A stretch of 34,379 nt of DNA from Tubiluchus corallicola. Lineage: Eukaryota; Priapulida; Priapulimorpha; Priapulimorphida; Tubiluchidae. A model generated the notes under the pieces. The model had not been told where the DNA came from and made no database searches. It saw only the letters and a program-made list of their open reading frames with translations. Of the stretch, positions 10,216 through 24,564 are shown piece by piece. The position numbers were made by a program, and so were the translations under genes. The DNA lies in contig JAQGDQ010001569.1 in the NCBI GenBank assembly GCA_030141605.1, forward strand, positions 1 through 34,379, read 5' to 3'. Each line of letters starts with the position of its first letter. Positions within the stretch are counted from its first letter, which is position 1.

Positions 10216-11144
10216 CTACACGAGCAACAACAGAAAGGTGTCCCTCAAGGAGGTATCGTTACGCTGTTTAAAGATTATGAAAGGAATTTTGATTTTTAAG
10301 CTGGTAGTTTACCTTGAAGTCAAAATTCACACATTCAGCTCAGTAAATGTTGTAGTTCTTAAAAATTCCTCAAAATGGCCATCATTCTAATTACTTCAAA
10401 CCATAACTGTAACTGCTTTTTAAAATAAACGTGGACATTAGGTCAATCACAAATCGCCAAATTTCATATATCTTTCTTGATCATTAAATTCACTTAACAA
10501 AAATATGGAATTTATGTCATCAAAGACGATCAACGAACTCAGAATCGACAGGCGTCTGCACCTAATCAACTTTCAGGCCCCAGTGAGGACTCTAAGTGAC
10601 GTATCCTGGGATTTTACAAGATCCTACAAAGCTCTTCTCGGAACCTCTTACGCACACTCAGTGTCACAACAAGGCTTTTCCTTTCAATCTTCCACGCTTG
10701 TATCGCATGGTTTACTAAATCCATTAATATAAAACTTACAGAGTTGCTGAAGTCCGTGTCAGCTTCCGGGGGTCTCCTGGGCACGATGCGACACAAACCA
10801 TAATCCTTTTTTGCAGCCATATTGTCTGTTCATTGAAGTTTAATAGTGTGCAGCCGAAATAGGGAATTAGATTATAATGCTCGCTTCAATTGAACCGTAG
10901 CCAGAGGATCTGCCTTTAAACAAAACCTCATAGATGGATAAGCAGAAAGACATATCTATACGAGAGGCAACGAACTAGATTTTCTGAGCTTAACTATTAT
11001 ACATAAAAACGCACATGCAGGCTTTGAATTTGATGGGTAGAGAGAACGTCTGCACACAGGCTTTTTTTCAATATTTACTTTAAATAAGATATTTCACCAA
11101 TGCCACACAAAAAATTGGTTGACTTCAAGAAGAATTTGGTGGAA
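10216..11144. other. no gene or recognised element
   Basis: Single-copy-looking AT-rich sequence. Short open frames lack any family motif. Confidence 0.45.
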
Positions 11145-11208
11145 ATGGCTAAGAATTCTTTAGATGGCTAGAATCCTTTAGATGGCTAGAATCCTTTAGA
11201 TGCCTAGA
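11145..11208 (+). repeat. 18-bp tandem repeat, about 3.5 units
   Basis: ATGGCTAGAATCCTTTAG and close variants start at about 11145, 11164, 11182 and 11200. Confidence 0.9.
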
Positions 11209-11605
11209 AAATGCATCCTGCCATGCAGTATAAAATATGATATACGACATCTGTACCGAAGTCGCAACCAAAAAGCGACACAGGTTGAACATTCTGATGT
11301 TTGGCAGTTGCGTCATTGCCAAAATCATCTGTGTAGCTGGAAAAACAGAGCATGCGCCATCTAAAGCATCAACTTCAAGCGAAAAACGTGTTTGTCTAGA
11401 GGCTTGTCACACAAAATTGCGCGGAGAGCGTTATCACAACATGGAGTACTGGTAACAGTTTTGTGGAAGTATTTTTCTGATAATCGAAATGTCCTTGAAA
11501 AGTCAACAATTAACTGATGAGCCCCTTTAACGAGCGTCGAGAGGAGAAGCCGATAATATAATTTAAATACGCTTTACGTTGCCGAAACAAAGTGCTTGAA
11601 ATATC

Positions 11606-11773
<168 letters not shown>

Positions 11774-11907
11774 ACTCTTTTATTAACCTCTTTTTGCAGG
11801 TATACAATGAATCATTTCAATCTAATACATCCAAAGGAAATACAATTATACATTATGACACAGGTAACAAAAACAAAAAAAAAAAAAAATGAAAATTGTA
11901 GACAATG

Positions 11908-12258
<351 letters not shown>

Positions 12259-12945
12259 GCTACTGAATTAATGGACCACTGGTGACACTGACAAGTTCCC
12301 CATTAGGCACACATGATAAAGCCGCTGCAACTCCACTGATGACAATAATAGGTACACTTCACCAGCCCTGTGTATGTGCAATTTCTGAGCAAGATATCTA
12401 TGCCTCTATTATTGATAACATTATTGGCAGGCGTAATTGAATTCCACGTTTGAGTAGCTGATCTCACGACCAACACCACTTATCTGAGGTGCGATAAGTC
12501 GAAGAAATATGGCTGAATCGCATGTATTGATCTTGGCATGTAGACATGTCTATCTAAGCTTTTACTATTCTAGGCCTATGCATTATGCAACATCTAGCAC
12601 TTTGTATCGATTACGTCACTCTTTTATTAACTTCATTAATTTTTTATAAAGTTTATTGTAATCACAGGTTGAAATGATTCTCTTATTTCAAAGTAAAATA
12701 TACTCATAATAAGACGAAAACATGATCAATATCACGACAACAGACCTGTCATAAAAGAACTTTAATTTAATTGTTAAATTAGTGATTTCCAAATGCGATG
12801 TTAGTAATGAAAATTGAATTGAATTACTGGATTCTTTATTAATCCTCATAATAGTTTTTTTTGTCGAAATATTATGTTTTAACAAAGGAAATCTAAAAGA
12901 AACTTAATGACCCGATGAAGACATTTTTGTGTTTTAATAAAAAAG
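12259..12945. other. no gene seen between GA and CT arrays
   Basis: AT-rich, single-copy-looking spacer. With the purine array to the left and the pyrimidine array to the right, the two arms could pair with each other across this spacer. Confidence 0.45.
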
Positions 12946-13559
<614 letters not shown>

Positions 13560-13570
<11 letters not shown>

Positions 13571-13985
13571 CAATTAGGTGACGCCAAATGGCTCGAATGT
13601 TAGAATTTTCTTCCCAGGTATTAGACTTGAACTCTTCACAGGTGCCTCTACGACTTCACAGCGCTTCTTCTGAAGACCTGTTTCTTCTTTTCAACATAGA
13701 GAGTTAGTTCACTATACAGAATTCGTTTAGGGAAACACTCTTCTATCATTCGCTTGGCCGGTAAAACGAAGCTGGTGCCTTGCAATGAAACCTTCTATAC
13801 GGGGTACATCAAACCTGTTAAAAAATCTTGACATCTGTTCACTTATGTTGCCAAGGAATGAGAAGGCGCTAGAGGCGCGATTCTGATATTATTCAAGAAT
13901 TTTCATCTAAGTCTCACATCCGTATAATAATGTGGGTATGACTATCGCTTTATAAACCATTATCTTAGTTGCATTTTTTAAATCG
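13560..13985 (-). pseudogene. LINE reverse-transcriptase ORF, decayed C-terminal part
   Basis: Minus-strand translation gives KIMVYKAIVIPTLLYGCE (about 13911-13972), the characteristic segment just after the reverse-transcriptase palm in many LINE ORF2 proteins (consensus of the type VYKAVVLPTLLYGCETW). Further on, with several in-frame stops, come IARHQLRFTGQ (about 13754-13783), matching the family's RRxLRWTGHVxRM motif, then KRILYSEL and a lysine/arginine-rich stretch. It is a different LINE lineage from the copies at 21 and 28 kb. Multiple stops, lack of the catalytic domain and the CT array at its 3' side mark it as a dead fragment. The boundaries are approximate. Confidence 0.75.
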
Positions 13986-14053
13986 TGGTCTTTAAAGCTT
14001 ATGTGACATACCGCAGCTATACGAAATGGATCATATTGATAATAGTTTTAAAG

Positions 14054-14705
14054 CTTTAAAGGACAAAGGGTACCTAAAGCAGGGTTTAAGAAAAATCGCC
14101 TTAAGAAATTACATTACTTTATAGCAATTTTATGCGTATATCGTATTTTCCTTGAGAGGACTTTTTGTTTGTTTTCATTTTAAATCTCCTGCAGTACTGT
14201 TCCGAAGTCGCCATTAGTTGGCGTCACTACGTAAACGTAAATCAGGGAAGAAAAGGCAATGTTAAATTGTGTCCCAAAAAACTTTCCACGCAAATCTATG
14301 TTACTTAGATTTTCGCTTACCTGCTATAAAGACTTATGTAACTAGAAAAGAAAATTATTAATTATTTAAAATGTTTTCACCAATTGGTAAAATGTTGCTG
14401 ACTCACCCTCCAGGATGCACCTCTCACTAACCAAAAACGTATTTTTAATGTTATTGACAAGATACAGTAATTTAAAATTTTACTTAGTTAGTGACGTGTG
14501 CGCTACGAATGCTCTGATTAAATTTTCAAACTTTATTTAATGTTATCAAAACGTGTTTCAAACAACCTACCATTAAAATGGCTGCGTCTAACGGTCATCG
14601 CGGGAGTTTAAATTTACATGTTTTATACAGCGTGACTGCCGATTGAAGTCCTGCACGCAAAAAGGCAGCATGTAAGCGATATAAAATTTCAAGACGAATT
14701 TCTTG
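14054..14705 (-). repeat. dispersed repeat R2, copy B (longest copy)
   Basis: Read on the minus strand this copy contains all R2 landmarks. It also extends further at the 5' side than copy A, through AACTCCCGCGATGA and ATCAGAGCATTCGTAG, which are shared with copy D at 30755-31170. The homologous length is about 650 bp. The GTGACGTCATGTA motif has decayed to GTGACGCC. No long open frame is present. Confidence 0.75.
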
Positions 14706-15831
<1,126 letters not shown>

Positions 15832-15907
15832 GTACGTACCACTCTAAACCCACTCTGTTGAATATGGGAGTACGTACCACTCTAAACCCACTCTGTTGAA
15901 TATGGGA
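15832..15907 (+). repeat. 38-bp perfect tandem duplication
   Basis: Two adjacent copies begin GTACGTACCACTCTAAACCC, at 15832 and 15870, and are essentially identical. Confidence 0.95.
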
Positions 15908-16163
15908 GAGCACAACTGCCAACTACAAATACTCGACGATTCCACTTAAAACGACGTTCATTTATTAAATTTGAAGCGAAGTGTGGCAGCTGGAGGAAAG
16001 AAGGCAGTAATAGGGCTTAATAAAAAAAGAAATAAAAAGAGAAAAGGGTCACATTTGAACCGCAGGAGATATATGACTTTAGAGAAATTCAATGACAACA
16101 GCAAAAACGCAAACTGGTGGAAAATATGAGTGACAAAAGAAAACTGCGCTTTCAGATAGATAG

Positions 16164-16450
16164 GCACCTCTATTTCAGACTTGGATAGCACCTCTATTTC
16201 AGACTTAGATAGATGATGATCATGATGATCATGATGACCATGATAATGATGACGATGATGAATTAAATGCTGCTGCTGCTGATGATGATAATGATGACGA
16301 TGATGATGATGGATTAAATAATGCTGGCTGCTGCTGCTGCTGCTGATGATGATGATGATGACGATGATGATGATAACCATGATAATGATGATGACGATGA
16401 TGATGATGATGATGATTATGAAGGTGATGATGATGATGACAGTTATGACG
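16164..16450 (+). repeat. 24-bp duplication followed by a GAT/GCT trinucleotide tract
   Basis: Two copies of GCACCTCTATTTCAGACTTG-type sequence (16164 and 16188) lead into about 240 bp of GAT, GAC and GCT trinucleotides. Inside the tract a block containing GATTAAAT followed by GCTGCTGCT occurs twice, about 60 bp apart, showing duplication of a segment. Confidence 0.9.
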
Positions 16451-17309
16451 TCTTGTTGCTGTCACTGTCGTATTGTTGCGATTACTAATATGTATTACTT
16501 TGTTAACCGTGCTATTTTCTTACTTGTGTTTATCCCTTCAGAAATGCACAGAGTATAATTATTCTATAGACGTTCGTACTCTTACTGTTCTCATCGAAAA
16601 TATTCCTCAAGGTATTTAAATTACGCTAATTACAGCAATTTAACGAGGAATGCCATCGCGAACGAGCCGTCATTTTCCAGATTCTCGGTTTAAATCACGA
16701 TCAGTGAACGCGTAAAATCAATTCAGTCGGTTGACTCAACCCTCTCATTATGGGGAGTAATAGAAGGGGAGGAATGTTGACACTCAAACATGGCACAACC
16801 CTGGACGTGTTTGATACAGGAAGGCAAAATATTTGTCTACTTGAATAGTGGATTTATGCTTAAAAACGAAATGAGCCGCAAGCAAGAGACTCTTGAATTT
16901 ATGAAAAGACGATGAATGAGTGACAGATCATGATAAAGATCGAGGAAACTCGTCTGGGATTTTGAAACATGGCAGTTATCAGCTTTTCTTAGCTTCCATG
17001 CAAATTCTTTAGAAACGACATCTTTAATTAACTCTTAATCATGATTCTTAAAGATACTTTCATCACTTTAGGCAACTTACATATTAATTTTACATTTTTT
17101 TGTTTTTGCTTAACCATCTAAATTTCAGGACCTAGATATTTCGAATTTTGATCATATTGATAAGAATGAATGTTACCAAGTTTGAAAACAACAAGTTGTA
17201 CTTTTCAACAAAATCGTCGGTTATATCATTAATACTAGTCTAGATCACTGGATTCTAGTTTAAAAAAAGAGGTAATGATGACTAAAACAGCTGCGCAAAT
17301 ACCAAAAAA
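16451..17309. other. no gene seen; AT-rich with some TAATTA motifs
   Basis: Around 16620-16740 is a less repetitive patch with TAATTACAGC, TTTAACGAGG and GTTTAAATCACGATC that could be a regulatory element, but only by general appearance. No coding frame is supported. Confidence 0.35.
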
Positions 17310-17421
17310 TGTTGTTGTTGTTGTAGTTGTAGTTGTAGTTGTAGTTGTAGTTGTTGTTGTTGTTGTTGTTATTATTGTTGTTGTCGTCGTCGTAGTCGTC
17401 ATCATTCTCGTCATCATCACC
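17310..17421 (+). repeat. GTT/GTAGTT/GTC trinucleotide tract
   Basis: (GTT)n passes into a clean hexamer block (GTAGTT)n, back to (GTT)n, then to GTC and CATCAT repeats. Confidence 0.95.
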
Positions 17422-17896
17422 TATTGCTGAACATTAAGTAAACAAACTTTAGCAATTACTACAAAAAAACTGTGCCCTCAAAAATTCCTCGCCTACGTTG
17501 ACTCCAGTCTGACGCAAATTTAATGCGGGACATTTCTGTAAAAAGCAACAGCAAATTTAAGTTTTCAAGGAACATCATCAGTAAGCAGCCTTATTAATGA
17601 AGCTGCCGAACTATTTTTTCTGTGAAGTTTGAAGAAATTACTCTCTTAATTCCACAGTTAATTCCATAGGACACAAAAGCAAGCTATAACCAAAGCGCGT
17701 TTTCTACCATTTTGCACCTTTGAACCCTCATGTTTTTAATAGCGGGCTTTTCTTCTGTTTTAATAAAAACTGATTAGAAGTACGAGTTAATTGCGTTAAA
17801 ATGTGTAGTGATAAAAAATTTGGGTTGTGATAAATACTGTTTACGAGTATAAATACCAAAGTAAAGTTATGACGTTCTCAAAAAGTGAAACAGTGT
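17422..17896. other. no feature seen
   Basis: AT-rich sequence with no recognisable gene or repeat. Confidence 0.4.
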
Positions 17897-17982
17897 GCAA
17901 TCAAGCACATATGTTGGCTGTTAGCACACGAAACACTACGCAATGAAGCACATATGTTTGCTGTCCGCGCACGCTGTGCCTA
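17897..17982 (+). repeat. 43-bp tandem duplication
   Basis: GCAATCAAGCACATATGTTG at 17897 and GCAATGAAGCACATATGTTT at 17940 head two adjacent diverged copies. Confidence 0.85.
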
Positions 17983-18040
17983 TAAATTCAGCACCAAGTG
18001 TCATCTCTGGTCCCACACCGTCACCTGGAGAATTCCAAAC

Positions 18041-18102
18041 CTCAGTACCAGTCTTCTCATGTAACCTCAACCTCAGTACCAGTCTCCTCATGTAACCTCA
18101 AC
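18041..18102 (+). repeat. 31-bp tandem duplication
   Basis: CTCAGTACCAGTCTTCTCAT (18041) and CTCAGTACCAGTCTCCTCAT (18072) head two adjacent copies that differ at one position. Confidence 0.93.
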
Positions 18103-18499
18103 CTCCCTACCCTTAAATCGCAACGAAGAGTGTTCAGTCATTCGCTCGTGTAATTTCTAATATCCCTGCACTCGAATAGACGATTTCAGCGATTCTGGGG
18201 ATTTTGGTGGACAGAAACCATCGTTCTCATAAAGTCAGTGGGGGGCAAAAATAACCATTTGACGAGTGTTTTTTTCAGCAGATATTTCACGTAAGTAGGT
18301 AATTTTTGACAGCATTTAACAGACATAAACCAATTTCACAATAGCGAACATGCCGTCCTTGATAGTTAAATGTTATAATTACATCAAACAACTGTACTAA
18401 TTAACAACTTTTCCATTAGCATTGCACAAATGCAGCATTAATTTCTAAGCTGTCACAAAAGGAAGACAAAATACGTAATAAAATATTGTTTTAGGGACC
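18103..18499. other. no feature seen
   Basis: AT-rich sequence with no frame, repeat or terminus of note. Confidence 0.4.
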
Positions 18500-18880
18500 T
18501 GCATTAAGAAAACGGGATGACGGGAGAGAGGAGAGAAGGAGAGCAGAAGAGACGAGGCAGGGGAGAGGAGGAGTTGGAGCCGAGCGGATGTGAGGTGAGA
18601 AAGGAGAGAAAAGGAGAGTAGGGAGGGGAGAGGGGAGAGGAGGGGGTGTGGCGGAGCAGAATGGAAGTGAGATGAGAGGAGAGGAGAGGCGAGGAAAGAA
18701 GAGGAGGGAGGAGAACAGATCAAGGAATATGAGAAAAGAGAGGCAGAAAGGGAAAGAAAGAAGTGAGAAGAGTAGAAATCGAAAAACTAGGAAAAGTGGG
18801 AAAGGTCTCTGGAGCGAAAAGAGAGGAAGGAAAGAAGAGGAAAGGAAAAAAGAAGAAAAAAGGAAGCGGTGGCAAGCGGT
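18500..18880 (+). repeat. purine-rich GGA/GAA tract
   Basis: About 380 bp consist very largely of A and G (GGAGAGGAGGGG, AGGAAAGAAG). Lys/Arg/Glu-rich frames across it follow from composition and are not taken as genes. Unlike the GA arrays there is no fixed unit. Confidence 0.85.
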
Positions 18881-19615
18881 AGGGAGGATATTGTGTATCG
18901 TGGTAGCTCTTACTACAAGATTTTATATATATTTTGCTGCAGATTATCGTGTACATTTCTTAAATTTCCGAACACTTAAGTTTTTGTTTAATTTAAATAC
19001 ATTCATTTCTTTTACTAATATTACTAATATATCAGCTGTAGTGCATATATGACACTCCGGTGTAATGTTTTTAACTGATTATATTCTAATCTAAAATTCT
19101 TAGTGTAAAATTCGCTTCTACGATTTTGCTTGATTCGCTTAAACGTCTAATTTTATTCTTATGAAGTGGCAAAGTCGTCAAGCCAACACTCGTTAAAGGA
19201 TACTTTCCCTGGTTTTACTGGAAATGCGGTCACGAATGCTTTAATGCTGCGCCAGTGTGAATACGAGGCTTGTTAAGGAGGTTAACTAGTGGATAGTATA
19301 AGTGTGCACATGAATAAACAAGAAATACATTAATTATCACCAGCTCTTATAAACAAGCCAGACTGGACGATGACTGCATATGCACAGATAAAAGTTTAAC
19401 ATGCTTCAAAGCACAGAAGCCTTTATCATGTAATAAATTATATGTTGTTGCACTATTTGGAAACCTTATTTTAAAATTTAGCTACAAAAATTAGTTAATA
19501 TTATTGTGCTGCGTAATCTGAGATACATAGAAGAAGTCTAAAGTCCATTTTCGCTTATAACAGCATGGATCATCTTGATACTTGGGCAAAACATGGTTTG
19601 TAAAAAAGTTTATTT
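18881..19615. other. no gene or recognised element
   Basis: AT-rich, single-copy-looking sequence. Confidence 0.4.
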
Positions 19616-19960
19616 TTTTGCAGTTTTTTCAGCCGCCTTTCCTTTACGGGTCTGTGATGTCTTCCTTCCGTTTTTATATTCTTTCCTTTCAGTTTGCTGC
19701 CCTTGCTGGTAGCCATACTTTCCGTCCAATATCTACTTTATTTGTTTCCTCTTCTTTCTTCTTGTTTATTTTTTCAACTTTTTCCATTTTGTTTCGTTTT
19801 TCGCGTGGGCTATCTTCTCTTCTTGAGCATTTTCCAAGTCCTTCGTCCTCTCTTTTTTCTTCAATCCGTTTCTCTTTTTCTTTTTCCTCTTTTTCACAAT
19901 CCGTTTTTTCCTTCTTGCTCTACCTCGATCTAGCTTTCTTTCCCTTCTTCTCACTTTAGG
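19616..19960 (+). repeat. pyrimidine-rich TTC/CTT tract
   Basis: Dominated by TTTC, CTTC and TTTT without a fixed unit. Phe/Ser-rich frames result from this composition. Together with 18500-18880 it makes a purine/pyrimidine pair about 0.7 kb apart. Confidence 0.75.
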
Positions 19961-21179
19961 AATCATGACTCAGTAAGCTACTTAATTCTATCAAGTAACA
20001 CCAACGACCTGTAAACTTTCACTAAGAGTTAATTTGCTGATTAAAATCTATGGAAAGACCCCTAGCGTGACGAGTGACTGATTAATACGCGAAGATTAGT
20101 TTCTTCAGGTAATGAGTTGGCTATCTAGCATCGAATCCTAGCTTTGTTAAAGTGCAAAAGCTCTAGCCTAAATTAACCCGTTGTCAGTAGGTGTCATTAC
20201 AAGTAGGAGTTGCAAAGTCTCGGTAAAACGCTACGCCTTGTTTTGTTGTAACGTAGATTAAATGAAGCCAAAGCTGAATGGGCAAAAATGGACATTGTGG
20301 TCATTCATCTTCTACCAACCAACTTCTGATTCCCAAGTGAAAGGGATGTTTTTCAAGAACGACTGCAATTAATGATAGCAAAGTTTTTGTCCATAATTTT
20401 CCCCCTTGATAACCTCGTGTATTGCAGACTTGTACTACGGTTAAACCGTGGCCACAATTACCAAAACAAAGATGCTGATGAACACAACTATAATTTTTGC
20501 TGAAACCTACCGACGACTACAAGAATTATTCTACACTGTCAACCTGATATACGGATTTACATCACTTAACAAGCTCAGATCATATTCAAGCATTAATTGC
20601 TTTCAACGAAAAAGCAATTTCACATTTAATTTTCAAAGTGTAAGCTGCTTAATCTAATACAGTAATTGGGAATTTACAGTCGACAATCTGACAGGGAGTG
20701 AGAAGTGCAATTTTCAGCGCGGCCGCCATATTCAATGACGCCACTTCGCGGCCTCTAGCGGGAAACATGTGACTTAGTTCATAACGCAGCCGTTGTCTTA
20801 GCCTGACTCTCCTTTGTGTTACGTGTCAAGCTGACACTTTTGGTATTAGTTTAACTGTCTGTCTTATAGCTTTAACAGCTTTGAAGTATCTGGAAAACTG
20901 AAATGCAAAAGAGGAGAGGCAGTTATAGGAGTTGGGCAATCAAACGTTCAGTTTATAATAGCTAAAAGTGGGCAGATTTTGATAGCATTGGAGCTTAATG
21001 TCACTGTTTGGTCTTTCAAGGTCAATTTTCAACTTTCTCAAAAAGTTTGTGCTTTACCTTTTACCTAAAGTAAATTAAAACAACTGGCGCAGGTGACATC
21101 TAGTGGTGATTATGGTAAATTTGGTTACTTGGATGTACGCTATTTCAAAAAACCAAAAGAGAAAATTGCTTAAAATTAA
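19961..21179. other. no gene; a CG-containing patch near 20715-20770
   Basis: Mostly AT-rich. The patch GCGCGGCCGCCATATTCAAT followed by GACGCCACTTCGCGG stands out in base composition. Read in reverse it loosely resembles the GTGACGCC...AATATGGCG segment of repeat R2 copy E, but the match is too short to call. Confidence 0.35.
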
Positions 21180-21860
21180 ATCTCCCTCAGAACTATGCGT
21201 TGAGATTGTTAGCTGGGTACTCATACAGACGTAAGGCAGGTAAACAAAAATTCAAAGCTTCAACAAATAACCTGAGAAACACTTTAAAACTCCCAATCAT
21301 TGAAGCACACAAAGAATATTTTACTCTGTTTTTTATATTTAAATACATTAACAACATCAGCAAACCATTCCAGAATAACAGATTTACCTTTCTTCCAAAT
21401 CCTATCGTTAATTCCAGAACAAGCAATCTAAAACAAATTAGGGCAAATACCCACTATGGAACGAACTCTGTAATCAAGCAAGCAATTATGCTTTGGAATT
21501 CTCTACCATTACGGGTTAAACAAATCAAGTCCCTATCAGCATTTAAAACAAAATAAAAATCATTAATATTAACCAGATATGAAATACCATCACACCACTA
21601 CGACGACATACACACTAATTCAGAATTTATATATCCACGGCCATATTAATTAAATCATAATCTTTTTGTGAATAATTGTAATATGTTTTATTTTCATTCG
21701 TCATTACTTTCCATTACTACACAGTAGTTTAGATTGCACTGACGCAATTGCTTTTACCAGTGTAAGTTTTTATTAACTAACACTGATTGATCATCTCTGT
21801 AAAGTTTTTATCAGTGATTCTCAATGTATTTTAATGGCAAATAAAGATTATTATATTAAA
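21180..21860 (+). pseudogene. LINE 3' end: C-terminal reverse-transcriptase ORF plus 3' UTR
   Basis: An open frame from about 21180 to the first stop at 21556 begins LQ/QNYALRLLAG and ends LWNSLPLRVKQIKSLSAFK. These are the standard start and end of the segment following the reverse-transcriptase palm in CR1/Jockey-type LINEs (LQxxAxRLIxG ... LWNSLPxxIKxxxSLxxFK). The catalytic palm and the endonuclease are absent, so the copy is 5'-truncated, as usual for target-primed integration. The frame is followed by about 300 bp of 3' UTR ending AATAAAGATTATTATATT. A second copy in opposite orientation lies at 31251-31790. The last codons of copy 2 continue past the stop seen here (AAATAA against AAATTA-type), so this stop is a private mutation. 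Confidence 0.88.
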
Positions 21861-22393
21861 CTTTAGATAAGTGAGTGAGGCTGATAGACCAAATTGTACA
21901 ATACGTGGTACTGACCTGTGTGACATCTTATAAATTTCAGGCCATACGACATTTTTTGCACTGCCTGTACAAGTGAAATTAGTTTAAAAAGCATGGCCGC
22001 CAGTCTATGTTAAATTTAATCTTTAGAATTGGATAACTTGCACAATGTGCGGGTCAGTGCACCCAACATGTCAATTGTCGGCACTTCAGAAACTATGCTG
22101 TACTGAAACTTGACCTTAGTCAAATGTCGAACAGGCTTCTAAACCGTTTAGTAATTTTGAGCAGAGAATGTCAGGGCTCTTCATTTGTACATTTCATGCA
22201 GTATACCTATAGAGTAATACCCATAAGCTTGCAAGATTATCACTGCAAGAATAACTAATGATCCGTACCTCTCTATAATTAGGAACTAAAAGGTCGTTAA
22301 AAATCTAATTATTAATAATAGAAAAAACACAGATGATAGAGCTGCATTAATGTTCGTAACAACTGTAGAATTTGATGTTGTGCAGAACAATAT
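21861..22393. other. no feature seen between LINE end and R2
   Basis: AT-rich, single-copy-looking sequence. Confidence 0.4.
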
Positions 22394-22820
22394 TCTATAC
22401 TGTCACTAACTAAGTAAAATTTTAAATTACTGTATCAATAACATTAAAAATATGTTTTTTGGTTAGTGAGTGGTGTACCCTGGTGGTGAGTCAACGACAT
22501 TTTATCAATTGGTGAAAACATTTTAAATAATTAATAATTTTCTTTTCCAATTACATAAGTCTTTCAAGCAACTAAGTGAAATGCTAATTAATATAACTTT
22601 GCATGGAAAGTTTTTTGACACATTTTGATTTACGTGGCGTAGTGACGTCATGTAATGGCGCAGTCGGAACAGTGTTGCGGGAGATTTAAAATGAAAATAA
22701 ACGAAAATTCCTTTCAATGTGAGTACGATATGTGCATAAAATTGCTGTGAAGTAATATGATTTTTAAGGCGATTTTTCTGAAACCTACTTCAAGTACCTC
22801 TTTTCTTGTCCTTTTGAAAA
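22394..22820 (+). repeat. dispersed repeat R2, copy C
   Basis: Closest to copy A: it has CACTAACTAAGTAAAATTTT at the left, intact GTGACGTCATGTAATGGCG in the middle, GGGAGATTTAAAATGAAAA, and GGCGATTTTTCTGAAACC near the right end. The ATGAAAA is followed after about 25 bp by GTGAGTA, which resembles a splice donor and is also present in copy E. Confidence 0.8.
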
Positions 22821-23632
22821 TTTTAAATGAAGTCGAATCTGAGTTAATATCGTACGTTTGAGATATAGAAAATTAGAGTTCTGAGTCGTACATCATCTCA
22901 TTGCAATTAATGTTACAGCTGGAACTCCAGGTGGAAGTAACACGAAACTCTAAGTGTAATTAGCAGTATTAACTGCCGCCTCACAACGAAGTGTAAAGTG
23001 GACACTATCAGAAAACACGTGGCCGCTAAAATAAAAAGGAACAAAAGGAAAAACAAGAAAGAACGAAACGCGTATCTCCCCGCAACAAATGCGATGTTAT
23101 TCACGCTACGTTAGTTCGAAGAAGAAAGGTGTTTTGTGTTAATTAGTGACTCCAGCGAACGAAACATTTTCGCAAACTTTTAGCAGACTAGAAAGCTACA
23201 AGACTGTGACAAGCTTTCAACTCGAAACGTAGAAATAATTCGTTAAATTCGGCTGCACTTTTTTTCTTGTTTTGTCAAAATGAAGCTAATGGAAGAGTTT
23301 TCATGATTTCAAACATTGAAGTCGGAATGAATAACGCTTGGATGAAAATTGTGCACTGAGAAGTTGTAATAGGCAAGAAAAAATGGAGGTGATACAGTTG
23401 GGTACAATGTAAAATTCGTGTTATTAAAGTTAGATAGCCAATTAACTAACATTAGAATATCTTTTATCTTAGCTCACCGGACGTTTTTTGTCTATAAGTG
23501 CTCGAGATGGTAAACTAAATTAATATTCAGTTTTTTGCGAGACAAAATTCGAAAAGATTTTTGTGCCGTTCGGCAGGCTGCAAGCTGATATCGAACTCTC
23601 ATCGGCCGGCCTACTTATTTCATTGATAGTTC
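22821..23632. other. no gene or recognised element
   Basis: AT-rich sequence without supported frames. Confidence 0.4.
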
Positions 23633-23794
23633 TGGCGTGTTGTGGAATAGTTGCAGTTAATGGAGATTATGAGCGTAAACTGATTGTGGTGTGTTGTAGA
23701 ATAGTTGCAGTTAAAGCAGATTATCAGCGTAAACGTTTTGTGGCGTGTCGTGGAATAGTTGCAGTTAAAGCAGATTATCAGCATAAACTGTTTG
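23633..23794 (+). repeat. 54-bp minisatellite, three units
   Basis: Units start at 23633, 23687 and 23741 with TGGCGTGTTGTGG or a variant and contain GAATAGTTGCAGTTAA and AGATTATCAGCGTAAAC. The unit length is a multiple of three, so a frame reading IVAVKADYQ-like repeats stays open across it. No flanking coding evidence was found. Confidence 0.95.
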
Positions 23795-24564
23795 TGGTTT
23801 CTTAATTTAAGAATCAAAATTTGTCTTCTGGCAGTCATACGCATTATAAATTTATACTTAGCAACTTACAGCAATGTTTTCTTTGATTTTAGTCCTTATA
23901 TTTCAATCTAAGTTATGTATAAATCATATTTTCTTTTTCCATTTTAACACTTGTTTAATTTTGATCCAGATTTCGAACATGTTTTCCATATTGTAAAAGT
24001 ATAAATGTAGAGATTGATTTTAATTTCTCACATTTTTTTCACATATCTCTATTGACACACTAAAATAAGTTGATGGTTTGAAGTACGTTAAGCGGTATGA
24101 CACGTACTTTCTAATGAAGCCCTCGAAAAACCCCAGATGCAAGCAAATACAAGTGCCTACATAACCTCCCTGAGAAAGCAGCAGAAACCGTGATGACTCT
24201 CGCTAATTACTGTGCAAATAGCGCCACTTACAGCAATTTGTCACTCGAGTTGTAATCATTAATTTTCAAATTAATTGACTGATAATGAAACACATCCACG
24301 CTGGTCGTTTTCCCTTTGAAAGCGGTGGTCGTGATTAATACGTCTGATAGAAACGCCTACTTCATTTTGTGATTGATCGTGATAATCATCAGTTCTGATT
24401 TTGCGCAGGAAGACTGCTTCTCAAATACCCACTACTGTACACTGTACACGTAATTACAAGCAAGTTTTACAGTGCAGACTTAAATCGGTCGATTATATAA
24501 GATGCAAGGCATCACAAGAAAAAAATAAACGCGTGCGACAACCCACCTCCCTTTCCCAGGAATT
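23795..24564. other. no gene; possible regulatory patch at 24190-24400
   Basis: The first 350 bp are plain AT-rich. 24190-24400 is compositionally more varied, with GCTAATTACTGTGCAAAT, ATTAATTTTCAAATTAATTG and GTGATTAATACG, i.e. homeodomain-like and POU-like cores. This is suggestive of a cis-regulatory element but rests only on motif appearance. Confidence 0.3.

Noticed and set aside
11510-11600. Hammerhead-like CTGATGAG box
   Set aside because: The nearest CCGAAAC is about 70 bp away, and no consistent stems were found.
18648-19052. Basic Lys/Arg/Glu-rich protein
   Set aside because: It lies on an unstructured purine tract, and its composition alone explains the frame.
20715-20770. Sixth R2 fragment
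   Set aside because: Only a short GGCGTCA...ATATGGCG resemblance in reverse, too little to separate from chance.
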